36,338 nt of DNA from Planctomycetaceae bacterium (GTDB lineage Bacteria > Planctomycetota > Planctomycetia > Planctomycetales > Planctomycetaceae): assembly GCA_021732845.1 (NCBI GenBank), contig JAKFUF010000050.1, positions 1 through 36,338 of the forward strand, given 5' to 3'. A model generated the notes under the pieces. The model worked only from the letters and a program-made list of their open reading frames with translations, was not told where the DNA came from and did no database searches. The number at the start of each line of letters is the position of its first letter. Positions within the stretch are counted from its first letter, which is position 1. The translations under genes and the position numbers were made by a program. This document shows, one piece after another, positions 24,320-32,991 of this stretch.

Positions 24320-24418
24320 ACGGCGGTCTGGCGGTGGCAAGTACCGATTCAACCGACAGGCCCTTCACCTCGGGGTGAACAGGCTTTACACGACATCGGG
24401 CCGCAACCCGCTGGTTGG

Positions 24419-26497
24419 TCAGCGGCTGCCGAGAAAAGAGGCGGCTTGGCCAGTTCGAGCCTCAGTTTCTCTCAAAAACCAGACCGCCTGCGGACTTGCC
24501 CGGTAACTCCAGTTGAACATGCGCGGATGAACGCGAGTGGCATGCGAGTGCAGCAAGGCCTTGGCCCAGGTCAGATACCGGGGGTCCGGGCGAAAGTAGT
24601 GGCCCATCAGGAAGAGATAGCCGGTTTCGATGTTGTGGTCGCTCTCGCCTCCCGTGTCATCCAGGCCACCACTGAGGGAACTGGCGTAGTACCAGGGCTG
24701 CGGCCAGCGGGGCACCATGTCGATGGTCGATTGCTGGTCGGCCCAACTGAACCAGTGAACGCCATACCGTTCGGCGAATTCGCAGTACGCCGTCAACATG
24801 TGGGGGCAGCGTTCGTCGCCGGTCAGCAGCCAATGTTGGAAAATGGCGTCGATCAACAGCGCGCTCATCCAGACTGAACTGCCGAGGGTGTTGCCACCTT
24901 CTCCGTGGTGCTCACTGGAATGCCGCCATGACCCGTCGGGTTTGAAGCCATCCGTGGGCAGGAATTGCATGTTGTAGATGTTGTCGCACAATTCACGCGC
25001 CCGCAGCAGGCAGTGGGTATTGCCAGTGAGCTGGTAAGCATGCAGCCAATTGAGCCACGCGAACGCGGCGAAACGCTCGTTCCAGCCACGCGGATGTTTG
25101 GTGTAGTCGTTTCGAAGGAAAGATCCGAATTCCGAATCCCAGAAGGCGCACTGATCATCGATGCTCGCCTGAAAGCGGGCATCTCCCGTCAGCAAATAAT
25201 GCAGTGCCAGCCCTTCGGCATAGGCGTACTTCACATCCAGCCACCCTGTGGCCAGTTCTTCCGGCGAGTGCTTCAACGCGAACGCCCCCCGGCCCCGCTG
25301 CGACTGTTCCGCCGACACGACCTGTGACCGATAGAACGAGGCGTGCTGGTAGGCATCGCGCGCCAGGTTCGCATCTCCGCTGCGGAAATACATGCGGTAG
25401 AGCAGAATGGTGCGGTCAAGCTGCTGATCGGCGTAGGCACCGCTGAGGTTCACGTCCTTTGTCGACCGGTCCGCCTCGGCCCGGTGGTAGGTGTCGAGGC
25501 AGGCCTTGTCGTAGTCGGGAAGCCACTTGTTGTCGGCCACGGTGACCTGCGGACCCGCTGCCCAACTGTCGCAGAGCCACCGTGGCGGCAGAATGGCCAG
25601 CACCCGTGGCTCCTCATACGGGAGAATCGCGAATTGGTCGCGCATCTTGGTGATGTGGTCCTTCTTGATCAGCAACGTTTCCGGTGGCACAACTGGCCGC
25701 CGCGGTCGAGTGGAAGGACGCGACCACGAAACCGTCACGGACTGGGTCGGCTTTTTGGTGAAGTCCAGCTCAAACTGGATGAGGACAGACCGGGCGGTCC
25801 GTGGCTGTCCATCAATTCGCCACGGTGCCAGCACTTTGGCGGCGATCGGCAATTCGACTTCGCCAGAGAAAACCGCCAGTTTTGTGTCATCGGCCAGCAC
25901 TTCCGGTGGGAATGGCACGCCAAAGCTGACGACTTCCCGCCCCGGAGTCTCCGCCAAGGCCTTCAGTTGCACCTTGATAAACGATTCACGGGGAATGATT
26001 GGGGCCGGTCGCTGAGTGTGGGTGGCTCGCGGGAGGTAAATGTCCGGCGACAGTTCCTGAACTTCGCTGATGAGGAAGTCGGAGACTTCGGCGGTGCCGT
26101 CGGTCAGTTCCACCTCGGCGGTCTCGTCGGTCACATGAATCACCCGTCCGTGACCGATCCACTGACTTTCGCCCTTGGAGTTTCGACCCCGGAACACGCG
26201 CACGCCCAAATCTTCGCGCAGGCCGCCGGATCGTCCGGGACCAACCGTGAGAATCGATCCCTCGACCGCCAGCACCACGCATCGGGCAGGCGTGACGGAT
26301 GGGTCGTTCACAGTCCGCGCCTCGCTGCTGTTCAATGCCTCGATTTGCCGAGACGCGGCCACGGCGGTGCTCCCCGAGCCTTCAGCATCCGCGGCAGCCT
26401 CTTCGACATGCGGTCCATCGGCTCGTGGCAGTTCATCCTTGATGGCGTAATACAGCCCCAAGACGGTCCCAAACATCAGCATGACAGCCCAGCGCAT
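24419..26497 (-). CDS. Secreted YetA/PcRGLX-like protein with alpha-toroid domain
   Basis: A 692-residue exported or membrane-anchored protein. ATG 26497 has AAAGGGGGA 5 nt upstream, and the first 18 residues (MRWAVMLMFGTVLGLYYA) form a signal or anchor segment. Residues about 20-165 are unassigned. Residues about 165-275 resemble the N-terminal domain of YetA and rhamnogalacturonan-lyase-like (PcRGLX) proteins: VSFGVPFPPEVLADD, then WRIDGQPRTARSVLIQFELD. The second half is helical and rich in aromatics (WYYASSLSGGLDDTGGESDH, NIETGYLFLMGHYFRPDPRY), as expected for an alpha/alpha-toroid polysaccharide-processing domain. Action on a pectin-like or other acidic polysaccharide is inference from weak similarity. 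It diverges from the Gfo/Idh/MocA gene. Confidence 0.6.
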   Translation of the reverse strand: MRWAVMLMFGTVLGLYYAIKDELPRADGPHVEEAAADAEGSGSTAVAASRQIEALNSSEARTVNDPSVTPARCVVLAVEGSILTVGPGRSGGLREDLGVRVFRGRNSKGESQWIGHGRVIHVTDETAEVELTDGTAEVSDFLISEVQELSPDIYLPRATHTQRPAPIIPRESFIKVQLKALAETPGREVVSFGVPFPPEVLADDTKLAVFSGEVELPIAAKVLAPWRIDGQPRTARSVLIQFELDFTKKPTQSVTVSWSRPSTRPRRPVVPPETLLIKKDHITKMRDQFAILPYEEPRVLAILPPRWLCDSWAAGPQVTVADNKWLPDYDKACLDTYHRAEADRSTKDVNLSGAYADQQLDRTILLYRMYFRSGDANLARDAYQHASFYRSQVVSAEQSQRGRGAFALKHSPEELATGWLDVKYAYAEGLALHYLLTGDARFQASIDDQCAFWDSEFGSFLRNDYTKHPRGWNERFAAFAWLNWLHAYQLTGNTHCLLRARELCDNIYNMQFLPTDGFKPDGSWRHSSEHHGEGGNTLGSSVWMSALLIDAIFQHWLLTGDERCPHMLTAYCEFAERYGVHWFSWADQQSTIDMVPRWPQPWYYASSLSGGLDDTGGESDHNIETGYLFLMGHYFRPDPRYLTWAKALLHSHATRVHPRMFNWSYRASPQAVWFLRETEARTGQAASFLGSR

Positions 26498-26725
26498 CGC
26501 AGTCCCCCTTTACTGAGGGATATACACCACACTCCGAGTCGTGTTGGAGACATTGAGCGGGGGTGCCGCAATTCACACCGTGATGAAAATCCCCGTGCCG
26601 CCAAGGCCGGCAGAATCCGAACAATCGGTGGCCTGCATGAATCAGGTTCAAGCTGTCTGCTGTGGGAAAAGCGACGTTTGTGGTACGTTGGTCCGGAAAT
26701 CTGTGATCCAGTGGGAGGCCCTTTT

Positions 26726-28066
26726 ATGAACACGCCGATCACCCGACGCACCCTGCTGAAGGCTGCCACCACAAGCGCCGCCGGCTGCGCGGCCTGGGCA
26801 ATGACGCCGTATACCGCAACCGCCAATGCCGCGGAGACGGCCCCAAAGTCGCCCAATGCGCGGCTGCGGATTGGCTGTATTGGCATGCGGTATCAGGGTT
26901 CGGTGATCGCCCGCGAGGCTCTCCCCTACGGCGACATCGTGGCGATTTGCGATGTGGACAAGAACGTGCGGGAGCAGGCCCGCGCCAGCTTCGGCAGCAC
27001 GGCCACGCTGTTCGAAAACCATGCCGATCTCTTGGCACGCCAGGACATTGATGTGGTGCTCATCGGCGCGCCGGACCACTGGCATGCCAAGATGCTGATT
27101 GATGCCTGCAAAGCCAAGAAGGATGTCTACTGCGAAAAGCCCCTGACACTGACGGTGGCGGAAGGGCAGCGAATCTGCGAGGTGGTGAATGGCTCCGGGC
27201 AGGTGGTCCAGATCGGCACCTGGCAGCGAAGCGATGCCCGCTTTCGGCTCGCGGTGGAAATGGTCCAGGCGGGGAGGATCGGCAAGCTCCAGAAAATTGG
27301 CGTGGTGATGGGGAAGAATGCGACGGGAGGCCCGTTTACCCCCGTCCCCGTGCCCCGCAGCTTCAACTGGAACCTGTGGCAGGGCCAGACACCCGACGTA
27401 CCCTATCTGGCGGAACGGAGCCACTACACGTTTCGCTGGTGGTATGAGTATTCAGGCGGCGAAATGACCGACTCCGGGGCGCATCATCTGGACATCGCAC
27501 AGTGGGCTGCGGGCCTGCAGCACTCGGGACCAGTGGAGATTCTGGGTACCGCGAAATATCCCGGGGTGGAAAACGGCTACAACGTGGCCACGGAGTACCA
27601 CGCCGTGTACCGCTATGCCAACGGCGTGGAACTGGAGGTCTTCGACTCCCCACACGGCCAGTACACCCGTGACGGGATCCTGTTTGAAGGCGATGCCGGG
27701 CGGCTGTTCGTCAACCGGGGAACCATTAGCGGGCGGCCGGTCGAAGACCTGACGACCCAACCCTTGGGGCGTGGGGACTTCAAGGTCTATGCCCACGACA
27801 ACACCGACCGCCCGGAACGCATGGGAAAAATCGACGCGATCAAGAATCACATGGGCAACTTCTACGACTGCATTCTCAGCCGCAAGATGCCGATCTCTGA
27901 TGTGGTCAGCCAGCATCGTTCCGTCAGCCTGTGCCACCTGGGAAACATCGCCATGCGCGTGGGCACGAAGCTGACTTGGGATCCAGAGACGGAACAGTTT
28001 GCAGACTCTCCCGAGGCGACCAAACTGCTGAGCCGCGAACAGCGCAAGGGGTTTGAACTGCCGTGA
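26726..28066 (+). CDS. Tat-exported Gfo/Idh/MocA-family oxidoreductase
   Basis: A 446-residue protein. ATG 26726 is set by GGGAGG 7 nt upstream. The N-terminus has a twin-arginine signal (TRRTLLKAATTSAAGCAAW), so the protein is folded and exported with its NAD(P) cofactor. RIGCIGMRYQG is the Rossmann nucleotide-binding loop. EKPLTLT carries the conserved EKP lysine. SGGEMTDSGAHHLDIAQWA is the typical catalytic segment with the conserved His pair. Family members oxidise or reduce sugar hydroxyls. Planctomycetes have many exported copies, usually of unknown substrate. The YetA-like gene upstream on the other strand fits a carbohydrate context. The frame is open far upstream of 26726, but that part only mirrors the opposite-strand gene. 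Confidence 0.9.
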   Translation: MNTPITRRTLLKAATTSAAGCAAWAMTPYTATANAAETAPKSPNARLRIGCIGMRYQGSVIAREALPYGDIVAICDVDKNVREQARASFGSTATLFENHADLLARQDIDVVLIGAPDHWHAKMLIDACKAKKDVYCEKPLTLTVAEGQRICEVVNGSGQVVQIGTWQRSDARFRLAVEMVQAGRIGKLQKIGVVMGKNATGGPFTPVPVPRSFNWNLWQGQTPDVPYLAERSHYTFRWWYEYSGGEMTDSGAHHLDIAQWAAGLQHSGPVEILGTAKYPGVENGYNVATEYHAVYRYANGVELEVFDSPHGQYTRDGILFEGDAGRLFVNRGTISGRPVEDLTTQPLGRGDFKVYAHDNTDRPERMGKIDAIKNHMGNFYDCILSRKMPISDVVSQHRSVSLCHLGNIAMRVGTKLTWDPETEQFADSPEATKLLSREQRKGFELP

Positions 28067-28276
28067 GTCCGCAAGCGCCTACGTGTTGGCCGACCAACTC
28101 GCCTTGGCATGAGCAAGAGGCACCGGCCGTGAGAGAAAATGCGGAAAATGAATTTGGACCGCCGTTTCCGTTCAGGGATCGCCCAGATCTCGACGACAAC
28201 TGAGTAATGGAGGGAATTCCCTTATGGTGGGTGATTCTCATCACGGTAGATTCAGCAATCCCATCAATTGGAATTC

Positions 28277-29401
28277 ATGCAAACCCTGCGCGCCCCTGCC
28301 CTGACTGGGACCAAAGTTCAGTCATCCCGCCGGGTGGATTCCGAACGGATCACCGAGCTCGCCGTGGCGATGGAGGCCCGCCTCAACGCTGCGATTGCGC
28401 GGATCAGCGATCTGAACGGCCAAACCAAGATCATCTCAGTCAACGCGAAAATGGAGGCCGCGCGTGCCGGCGGCAACGCCGGTGCCGCCTTTGGGGTCGT
28501 CGCCCAATCCATTCAGCAGGTCTCGGCCGAGACCGCCAGGGTGGCTCAGCACCTGGCCACCGACTCAAGGTCGGTCTGCACCGAACTTCGGGAGGTGAAC
28601 ACCGAACTGGCCACGCGGGTGAAGGGGGAGCGCCTCTCGGATCTGGCCCTGATGAATATCGACGTGATTGACCGCAACCTCTATGAGCGGAGCTGCGATT
28701 GCCGGTGGTGGGCCACCGACCGCAGCGTGGTTGACGTTCTGGCGGATCCGACACCCGAGTCCGCTGGCTACTGCTCGATGCGGCTGGGGCAGATTCTCGA
28801 CTCCTATACTGTGTACTTTGACATAGTTGTCTCCGATCTTACCGGAAGGGTCATCGCCAATGGCCGGCCGGAACACTTTGCCTCAGCGGGCTCCCGCCAA
28901 AACTCGGCCGGCTGGTTTACCTCAGCCATGAGCAAGGCGAGCGGTACCGAGTTCGGCTTCGAATCAGTCCACCGTTCCGAGTTGGTGAACGGCGAACGTG
29001 TCCTCGCATACTCCTGCACGGTTCGCGAGCAGGGGGATGTCAACGGGCGGGTTCTCGGCGTCCTGGCCGTCCTGTTCCGCTGGGACGCGCTGGCGCAGAC
29101 GATCGTCCGCAACACGCCGCTGACAGACCGCGAGAAGGAGCTGACCCGCGTCTGCATTGTGGATTCCCACCGCCGGATCCTCGCCGACACCGCGGAATGC
29201 TTCCTTGAAGTGTTGCCACTCACTGGGGTTGGACCGCTTCTTTTGGGAGCCAGGAATTATGCGGTGATTGACGGCGAGGCAGATGGGGCCGTGATCGGGC
29301 ACGCCCGCGCTCCCGGATTCGAAACGTACTCCACAGGCTGGCATTCGCTGATCATTCAACGGTCTTCCGCAAAAGCGGCCATGAACCTCCCAGCAGTCTG
29401 A
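28277..29401 (+). CDS. Soluble chemoreceptor-like protein with inverted domain order
   Basis: About 374 residues from ATG 28277; a TTG 9 nt earlier is possible and no strong ribosome-binding site is visible. There is no membrane segment. Residues about 40-95 match the tip of a methyl-accepting chemotaxis signalling hairpin (KIISVNAKMEAARAGG), which contacts CheW and CheA. A helix and a conserved segment with YERSCDCRWWATD follow at about residues 136-149. The rest (DSYTVYFDIVVSDLTGRVIAN, GRVLGVLAVLFRW) resembles a Cache/PAS-like sensory fold. Normally the sensor precedes the signalling domain; here it follows. The signalling hairpin is also very short. I expect a cytosolic sensor feeding a chemotaxis-type pathway, but no che genes are in the window. 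Confidence 0.7.
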   Translation: MQTLRAPALTGTKVQSSRRVDSERITELAVAMEARLNAAIARISDLNGQTKIISVNAKMEAARAGGNAGAAFGVVAQSIQQVSAETARVAQHLATDSRSVCTELREVNTELATRVKGERLSDLALMNIDVIDRNLYERSCDCRWWATDRSVVDVLADPTPESAGYCSMRLGQILDSYTVYFDIVVSDLTGRVIANGRPEHFASAGSRQNSAGWFTSAMSKASGTEFGFESVHRSELVNGERVLAYSCTVREQGDVNGRVLGVLAVLFRWDALAQTIVRNTPLTDREKELTRVCIVDSHRRILADTAECFLEVLPLTGVGPLLLGARNYAVIDGEADGAVIGHARAPGFETYSTGWHSLIIQRSSAKAAMNLPAV

Positions 29402-29751
29402 CGACCCATTCGAGAACACCCGACCGTTGGAATCTCCACCGGCGGATCCGATCCACACGATCGAGGAACTCCATCGCTGCCTGGCACCTGGCTGCGAACC
29501 TCTTCCCATCCACGAGTTCCGTCGGTCCAGTCCCCCACGCCAACGGCGATTGGCTTCTGCATCATTTGTGGCATGCCGGTCGCGCGGCATCGACCAGGCT
29601 GATAATTGGGGTCGCCGGGATTGCTTCAACGTCACTTCCAAGAGAATCATGCACGGCGAAATCTCGCTTTGAGATTGACAGACGGCGCGCGGCAAGGCAA
29701 GAATCCCGGTGAAGTCTCGGGCCGTTCGGCTAACACGTAGGAGCACCTCTG
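29402..29751. other. Intergenic region between the chemoreceptor-like and hemerythrin-like genes
   Basis: About 350 bp with no convincing gene. It holds a short hairpin (AATCTC / GAGATT near 29660-29676), a candidate promoter at 29675-29704 and the ribosome-binding site of the next gene (TAGGAG) near 29738. Confidence 0.55.
29675..29704 (+). promoter_or_regulatory. Candidate sigma70-type promoter for the hemerythrin-like gene
   Basis: A perfect TTGACA (29675-29680) is followed after 18 bp by AAGAAT (29699-29704), about 48 bp before the ATG. The -35 match is exact and the -10 is 4 of 6. Confidence 0.4.
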
Positions 29752-30198
29752 ATGCACTCCCCCAGTCCGCAGTCGGTGGAACTGTTGCGTCACTATTCCG
29801 CTCTCGAGCACATTCTGCTCGGCGATCTGCGGGATCTGCTGGAGGAACCCCTCGACCGCGAAAATGCCCGCTGGCTCCTGGCGGTTCTCGATGGACTGCT
29901 CGACACGGTGCCCCGCGAATTCGCCCTCAAGGAAGACGGCGGCTACCTCAGTGATGTCATCGAAGAGCATCCCGCCTGGGACCAGTACGTCATCGCGCTC
30001 CGCAAAGATCATGCGGACCTGTCATTCAAACTTCGGCAGTTGCGCAACCGTGTCGCCTGGCACCTGCCCACCGACCGCATCGCCAGCGAAGTCCGCCTGG
30101 AACTGATGCACTGGATGGACCGGCTGGCCGCCCACTACAACCGCGAAACCCGCATCGTCCAGGATTCGTGCCTCGTTCAAGTCGGGGGCGAAGAGTAA
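29752..30198 (+). CDS. Hemerythrin-like helical protein, unknown function
   Basis: A 148-residue all-helical protein; ATG 29752 has AGGAG about 9 nt upstream. Histidines at 14, 20, 73, 87, 104, 120 and 128, with acidic residues nearby (HYNRETRIVQDS at the C-terminus), suggest a four-helix bundle able to bind iron, as in hemerythrin HHE domains. The spacing is not canonical, so this is a remote guess. The segment PREFALKEDGGYLSDVIEEH looks family-specific. The last 22 bp overlap the 3' end of the convergent uracil-DNA glycosylase gene. Confidence 0.6.
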   Translation: MHSPSPQSVELLRHYSALEHILLGDLRDLLEEPLDRENARWLLAVLDGLLDTVPREFALKEDGGYLSDVIEEHPAWDQYVIALRKDHADLSFKLRQLRNRVAWHLPTDRIASEVRLELMHWMDRLAAHYNRETRIVQDSCLVQVGGEE

Positions 30199-30920
30199 GC
30201 CGAGTCCCGCAACGCGGAATGGCGTTCATGAGCGGCGGCGAACACGGCATCCAGCATGGATTCGGTGAGCCGCCCGGTGAACGTGTTCTGCTGGCTGGGG
30301 TGATAGCTGCCGATCAACCATTTGTCGCCGAGTTTTACGACAACTCCGTGTCCAAATTTTGGCCGGGCTTTTGAAGTTCCGTCGCCGATCTGCCAGCCAC
30401 GCGCCTGGGCCAGCTCGAGCGTGGCCTTCCAGGCAATCTGTCCGAGCGCCACGATGACACAGACCGGCAGCAGGTCAACCGTGGCGTTGAGCCACGGCTG
30501 ACAGGCCAGGATCTCTGCGGGTTCGGGCTTGTTGTCGGGCGGAGCGCAGTGACAGACGGCGGTGATGGCGCAGCCACGCAGTGTCAGTCCATCGTCGCGG
30601 TTGGCTGAGTTGGGTTGATTGGCCAGACCAGCCTTGTGGAGCGCGCGGTACAGCCATTCGCCGCTGCGGTCGCCGGTGAACATCCGGCCGGTGCGGTTCG
30701 CGCCATGAGCCGCCGGCGCGAGCCCCACAATCAACAGCCACGCGGCGGGGTCACCGAAATTGGAGACCGGGCGGCCCCAATACTCCCAATCCAAAAATGC
30801 CCGGCGCTTCTCCGCGGCGATGGACTGGCAATGCGTGCGCAGTCTTGGGCAGCGTTCGCAGCCGACAATTTGCGTGTTGAGCGTCGCCCAGGCGACGACG
30901 TGAGCGGGATTACCAGACAT
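30177..30920 (-). CDS. Family 5 uracil-DNA glycosylase (UDGb type)
   Basis: A 247-residue base-excision-repair enzyme that removes uracil and other deaminated bases from DNA. Motif 1, GLAPAAHGANRTGRMFTGD, is diagnostic of family 5. HPSQQNTFTGRLT is the second active-site motif. Cysteines in CERCPRLR, CHCAPPDNKP and ILACQPW provide the usual [4Fe-4S] cluster ligands. I start at ATG 30920 (MSGNPAHVVAW); it overlaps the end of the upstream ClpP-like gene by 11 nt, suggesting translational coupling, with no separate ribosome-binding site. Family 5 enzymes lack the usual polar catalytic residue of motif 1, which is also true here (Ala in GLAPAAHG). Confidence 0.88.
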   Translation of the reverse strand: MSGNPAHVVAWATLNTQIVGCERCPRLRTHCQSIAAEKRRAFLDWEYWGRPVSNFGDPAAWLLIVGLAPAAHGANRTGRMFTGDRSGEWLYRALHKAGLANQPNSANRDDGLTLRGCAITAVCHCAPPDNKPEPAEILACQPWLNATVDLLPVCVIVALGQIAWKATLELAQARGWQIGDGTSKARPKFGHGVVVKLGDKWLIGSYHPSQQNTFTGRLTESMLDAVFAAAHERHSALRDSAYSSPPT

Positions 30921-31497
30921 GGCCGGCAATCTGGTCGCGCAGGTCGCCACCATACAGGTCGAGCAGTTGCGCGATGCCGGCTTCCGCCACGTCGGTGCCC
31001 GTCAAAAACCGGCCGGGTCGTGACCAACTGATAAGCGTTTCGATCGGCAGGTTGAACAGCCGCGCCAGGATCTGGTCCAGGCCGTTCTCAAGGACCTTGA
31101 AGTGCCGCGTCCACTCGGCGGCTTCTTCAAGAATCACATCCTCTTCGCTCGACCACCGCACGGGGTGAAAAAACAGTGAAGCGTGGGCGGTGACATACCG
31201 CCTGGGGCACGCCGCGAACGGCAGCAATGCGGCTGACGAGCATTCGCCCAGCACCACCCCGGCAGCCTTCAGGCCCCGCATGCGAATCAGCGTTGCCAGC
31301 CCGAGTCCGGTAAAAGCACTGCCACCGCAGGAGTCGAAGAAGATTGTGCCCCGGCTGCGCGGCGCGACCTCCAGCAGCTTTTCAATCAGGTCCGACTGTT
31401 TTTCGGTCAGGTCGCCGGCGATGGCGATTTCCCAGCCATGCGGCGAATGCGACTGATGTTCGAAACGCCCCACGGGCCGCGATCGGTTGGTCTGCAC
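30910..31497 (-). CDS. ClpP/SDH-fold serine protease-like protein
   Basis: A 195-residue protein with the ClpP/crotonase-type fold. DSCGGSAFTGLGLA matches the oxyanion-hole turn. A nucleophile Ser is expected in GECSSAALLPFA, the His in the HASLFFHP segment and the Asp in LTGTDVAEAG. It resembles the small SDH-type or SppA-like proteases. No chaperone ATPase gene is adjacent, so a role in regulated degradation is speculative. The start is uncertain: GTG 31497 gives a full-length N-terminus but has no ribosome-binding site. The gene follows the 32-bp-arm inverted repeat and is overlapped by the UDG gene at its end. Confidence 0.7.
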   Translation of the reverse strand: MQTNRSRPVGRFEHQSHSPHGWEIAIAGDLTEKQSDLIEKLLEVAPRSRGTIFFDSCGGSAFTGLGLATLIRMRGLKAAGVVLGECSSAALLPFAACPRRYVTAHASLFFHPVRWSSEEDVILEEAAEWTRHFKVLENGLDQILARLFNLPIETLISWSRPGRFLTGTDVAEAGIAQLLDLYGGDLRDQIAGHVW

Positions 31498-31593
31498 AAT
31501 GAGAATTTGTTTCGGTTTGAGATTCGGTTGGAGCGGGTCAGGCTGCGGGTGCTGGTCTATGGAGATCAGCGTATCGCGAAATTAATACGTTAT

Positions 31594-31740
31594 AATTTCA
31601 AATTTCAGATTTCAAATTTCACAGTACGGCGACCTTCGACGACGTCCGCTTGTTGCGTTGAGAGGCCCGCAGTGCAAATCTGGCAAGCCGATTGTAACTG
31701 CTTCACAGACTGTGAAATTTGAAATCTGAAATTTGAAATT
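31594..31740. repeat. Perfect 32-bp inverted repeat enclosing 83 bp
   Basis: Arms 31594-31625 and 31709-31740 are exact inverse complements. Each arm is itself two tandem copies of ATTTCAAATTTCA with a 14-bp period, far more AT-rich than the genome around it. The element lies between the nagA stop and the ClpP-like start on the same strand. It may be a miniature mobile element or an RNA hairpin that separates the two genes. Confidence 0.85.
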
Positions 31741-31764
31741 CTTTTACCACAACATCACGTGTCA

Positions 31765-32934
31765 TCAACCGACCGTCCCATACTGCACCACTCCCGCGGC
31801 AACCGTGGCCACCACTTTCAAACTCTTCCCCGTGGCCCGCTCGTCATTGAACAGGACGAGATCGGCGCGGGAGCGGCGGCGGAGGCCGTAATCGTCGAAG
31901 CCGAGCAGGCGGGCGGGCTGGCTTGCCGCCATGTCAAACGCCTCGCGGAACGACAGGCCCGCGAACTCGATCGCCTTCGAGACGCACTCCATCGTTCCGG
32001 CCCCGGAACCGGCCAGCATCTGTGATTGTCCGGCCACGCCAATCCGGCCATTGGCGAGAACCTCGACGGTCCCCAACTCGTTCTGGTAGGTGCCCGGCGG
32101 GCAGCCGGCCCAGCCCGAGGCATCGCAGGTGATGACAATTTGACGCGGCGACTTTCCTCGGATCATCGAGCGGACAACCGCCGGCGGCAGATGATGGCCA
32201 TCGGTGATGAGGCTCGCGAACAACCGTGGCTCACCCAACTGGTCCCAGATGTAATTCGGATGCCGCCGCAACTGCCCGTGGGCTCCGTTGCCCAAATGCG
32301 TGCTCAGCACCGCGCCGGCATCGACGGCCGCACAGATCTGATCGCTGTTGGCCGCCGTATGTCCCAAAGCGCACCGAACCCCGGCCTTTGCCGCTTCACG
32401 AATGAATTCGACAGCACCGGGGACCTCTGGGGCAATGGTCACCAGCCGGATGCGGCCGCCCGCGACTTCCTGCCATTTGCAGAATTCGTTCCAGTTGGCC
32501 GGACGGATATGCTCGCGCGGATGGGCACCGCGCGGTCCGTCCTCGCTGGAAAAATAGGGACCCTCCAGATGAAAGCCCGGCACCATGCGGTTGATGACGG
32601 GATCCTGTTCGCAGGCCTTGCGCAGCGCATAAAACCCCTGCGTCAGCGCTTCGAAGGAGTTCGTGATGAGCGTCGGGCACAGGCGCGTCACCCCGTGCGC
32701 AAAGTACGCGCGAATGGCGGTCGCGGCCTCGGCCGTGGTCAGCTCGCGGCTGCTGAACCACACGCCACCGTGGCCGTTCACCTGCAGGTCGAACAAACCC
32801 GGTGCGACATACGGCCAGTCAGCCACCGCTCCGCCAGGCCAGGCGGGTTCAACGGTGACGATCCGCTCGCCGGCGATGGAAATCCGCACGGGCTCGCCCG
32901 TGTCGTACCGCCGCGCGTTGAACTGCAGAGTCAT
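31765..32934 (-). CDS. nagA: N-acetylglucosamine-6-phosphate deacetylase NagA
   Basis: A 389-residue amidohydrolase that removes acetate from N-acetylglucosamine 6-phosphate in amino-sugar and cell-wall recycling. Metal ligands are Glu124 (FHLEGPYFS), His192 (GHTAANSD) and His213 (THLGNGAHG). Asp271 in CDASGWAG is the catalytic base; the usual TDAM context is altered to CDAS. Substrate segments GPRGAHPREH and ITDGHHLPP are present. ATG 32934 has no clear ribosome-binding site. It follows hupE by 57 bp on the same strand. A related amidohydrolase acting on another N-acetyl sugar is possible but less likely. Confidence 0.88.
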   Translation of the reverse strand: MTLQFNARRYDTGEPVRISIAGERIVTVEPAWPGGAVADWPYVAPGLFDLQVNGHGGVWFSSRELTTAEAATAIRAYFAHGVTRLCPTLITNSFEALTQGFYALRKACEQDPVINRMVPGFHLEGPYFSSEDGPRGAHPREHIRPANWNEFCKWQEVAGGRIRLVTIAPEVPGAVEFIREAAKAGVRCALGHTAANSDQICAAVDAGAVLSTHLGNGAHGQLRRHPNYIWDQLGEPRLFASLITDGHHLPPAVVRSMIRGKSPRQIVITCDASGWAGCPPGTYQNELGTVEVLANGRIGVAGQSQMLAGSGAGTMECVSKAIEFAGLSFREAFDMAASQPARLLGFDDYGLRRRSRADLVLFNDERATGKSLKVVATVAAGVVQYGTVG

Positions 32935-32991
32935 AATGGAAGAGGCATCGCCGATGACTGGAACCGGAAAAACGAGGATGCTCGAACGCTC

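Noticed and set aside
25343-26725. Upstream extension of the Gfo/Idh/MocA frame by about 460 codons
   Set aside because: The extension only mirrors the YetA-like gene; the ribosome-binding site and Tat signal at 26726 define the start.
29488-29503. A TGGCAC-type sigma54 promoter
   Set aside because: The spacing between the GG and GC elements is one base short of the consensus.
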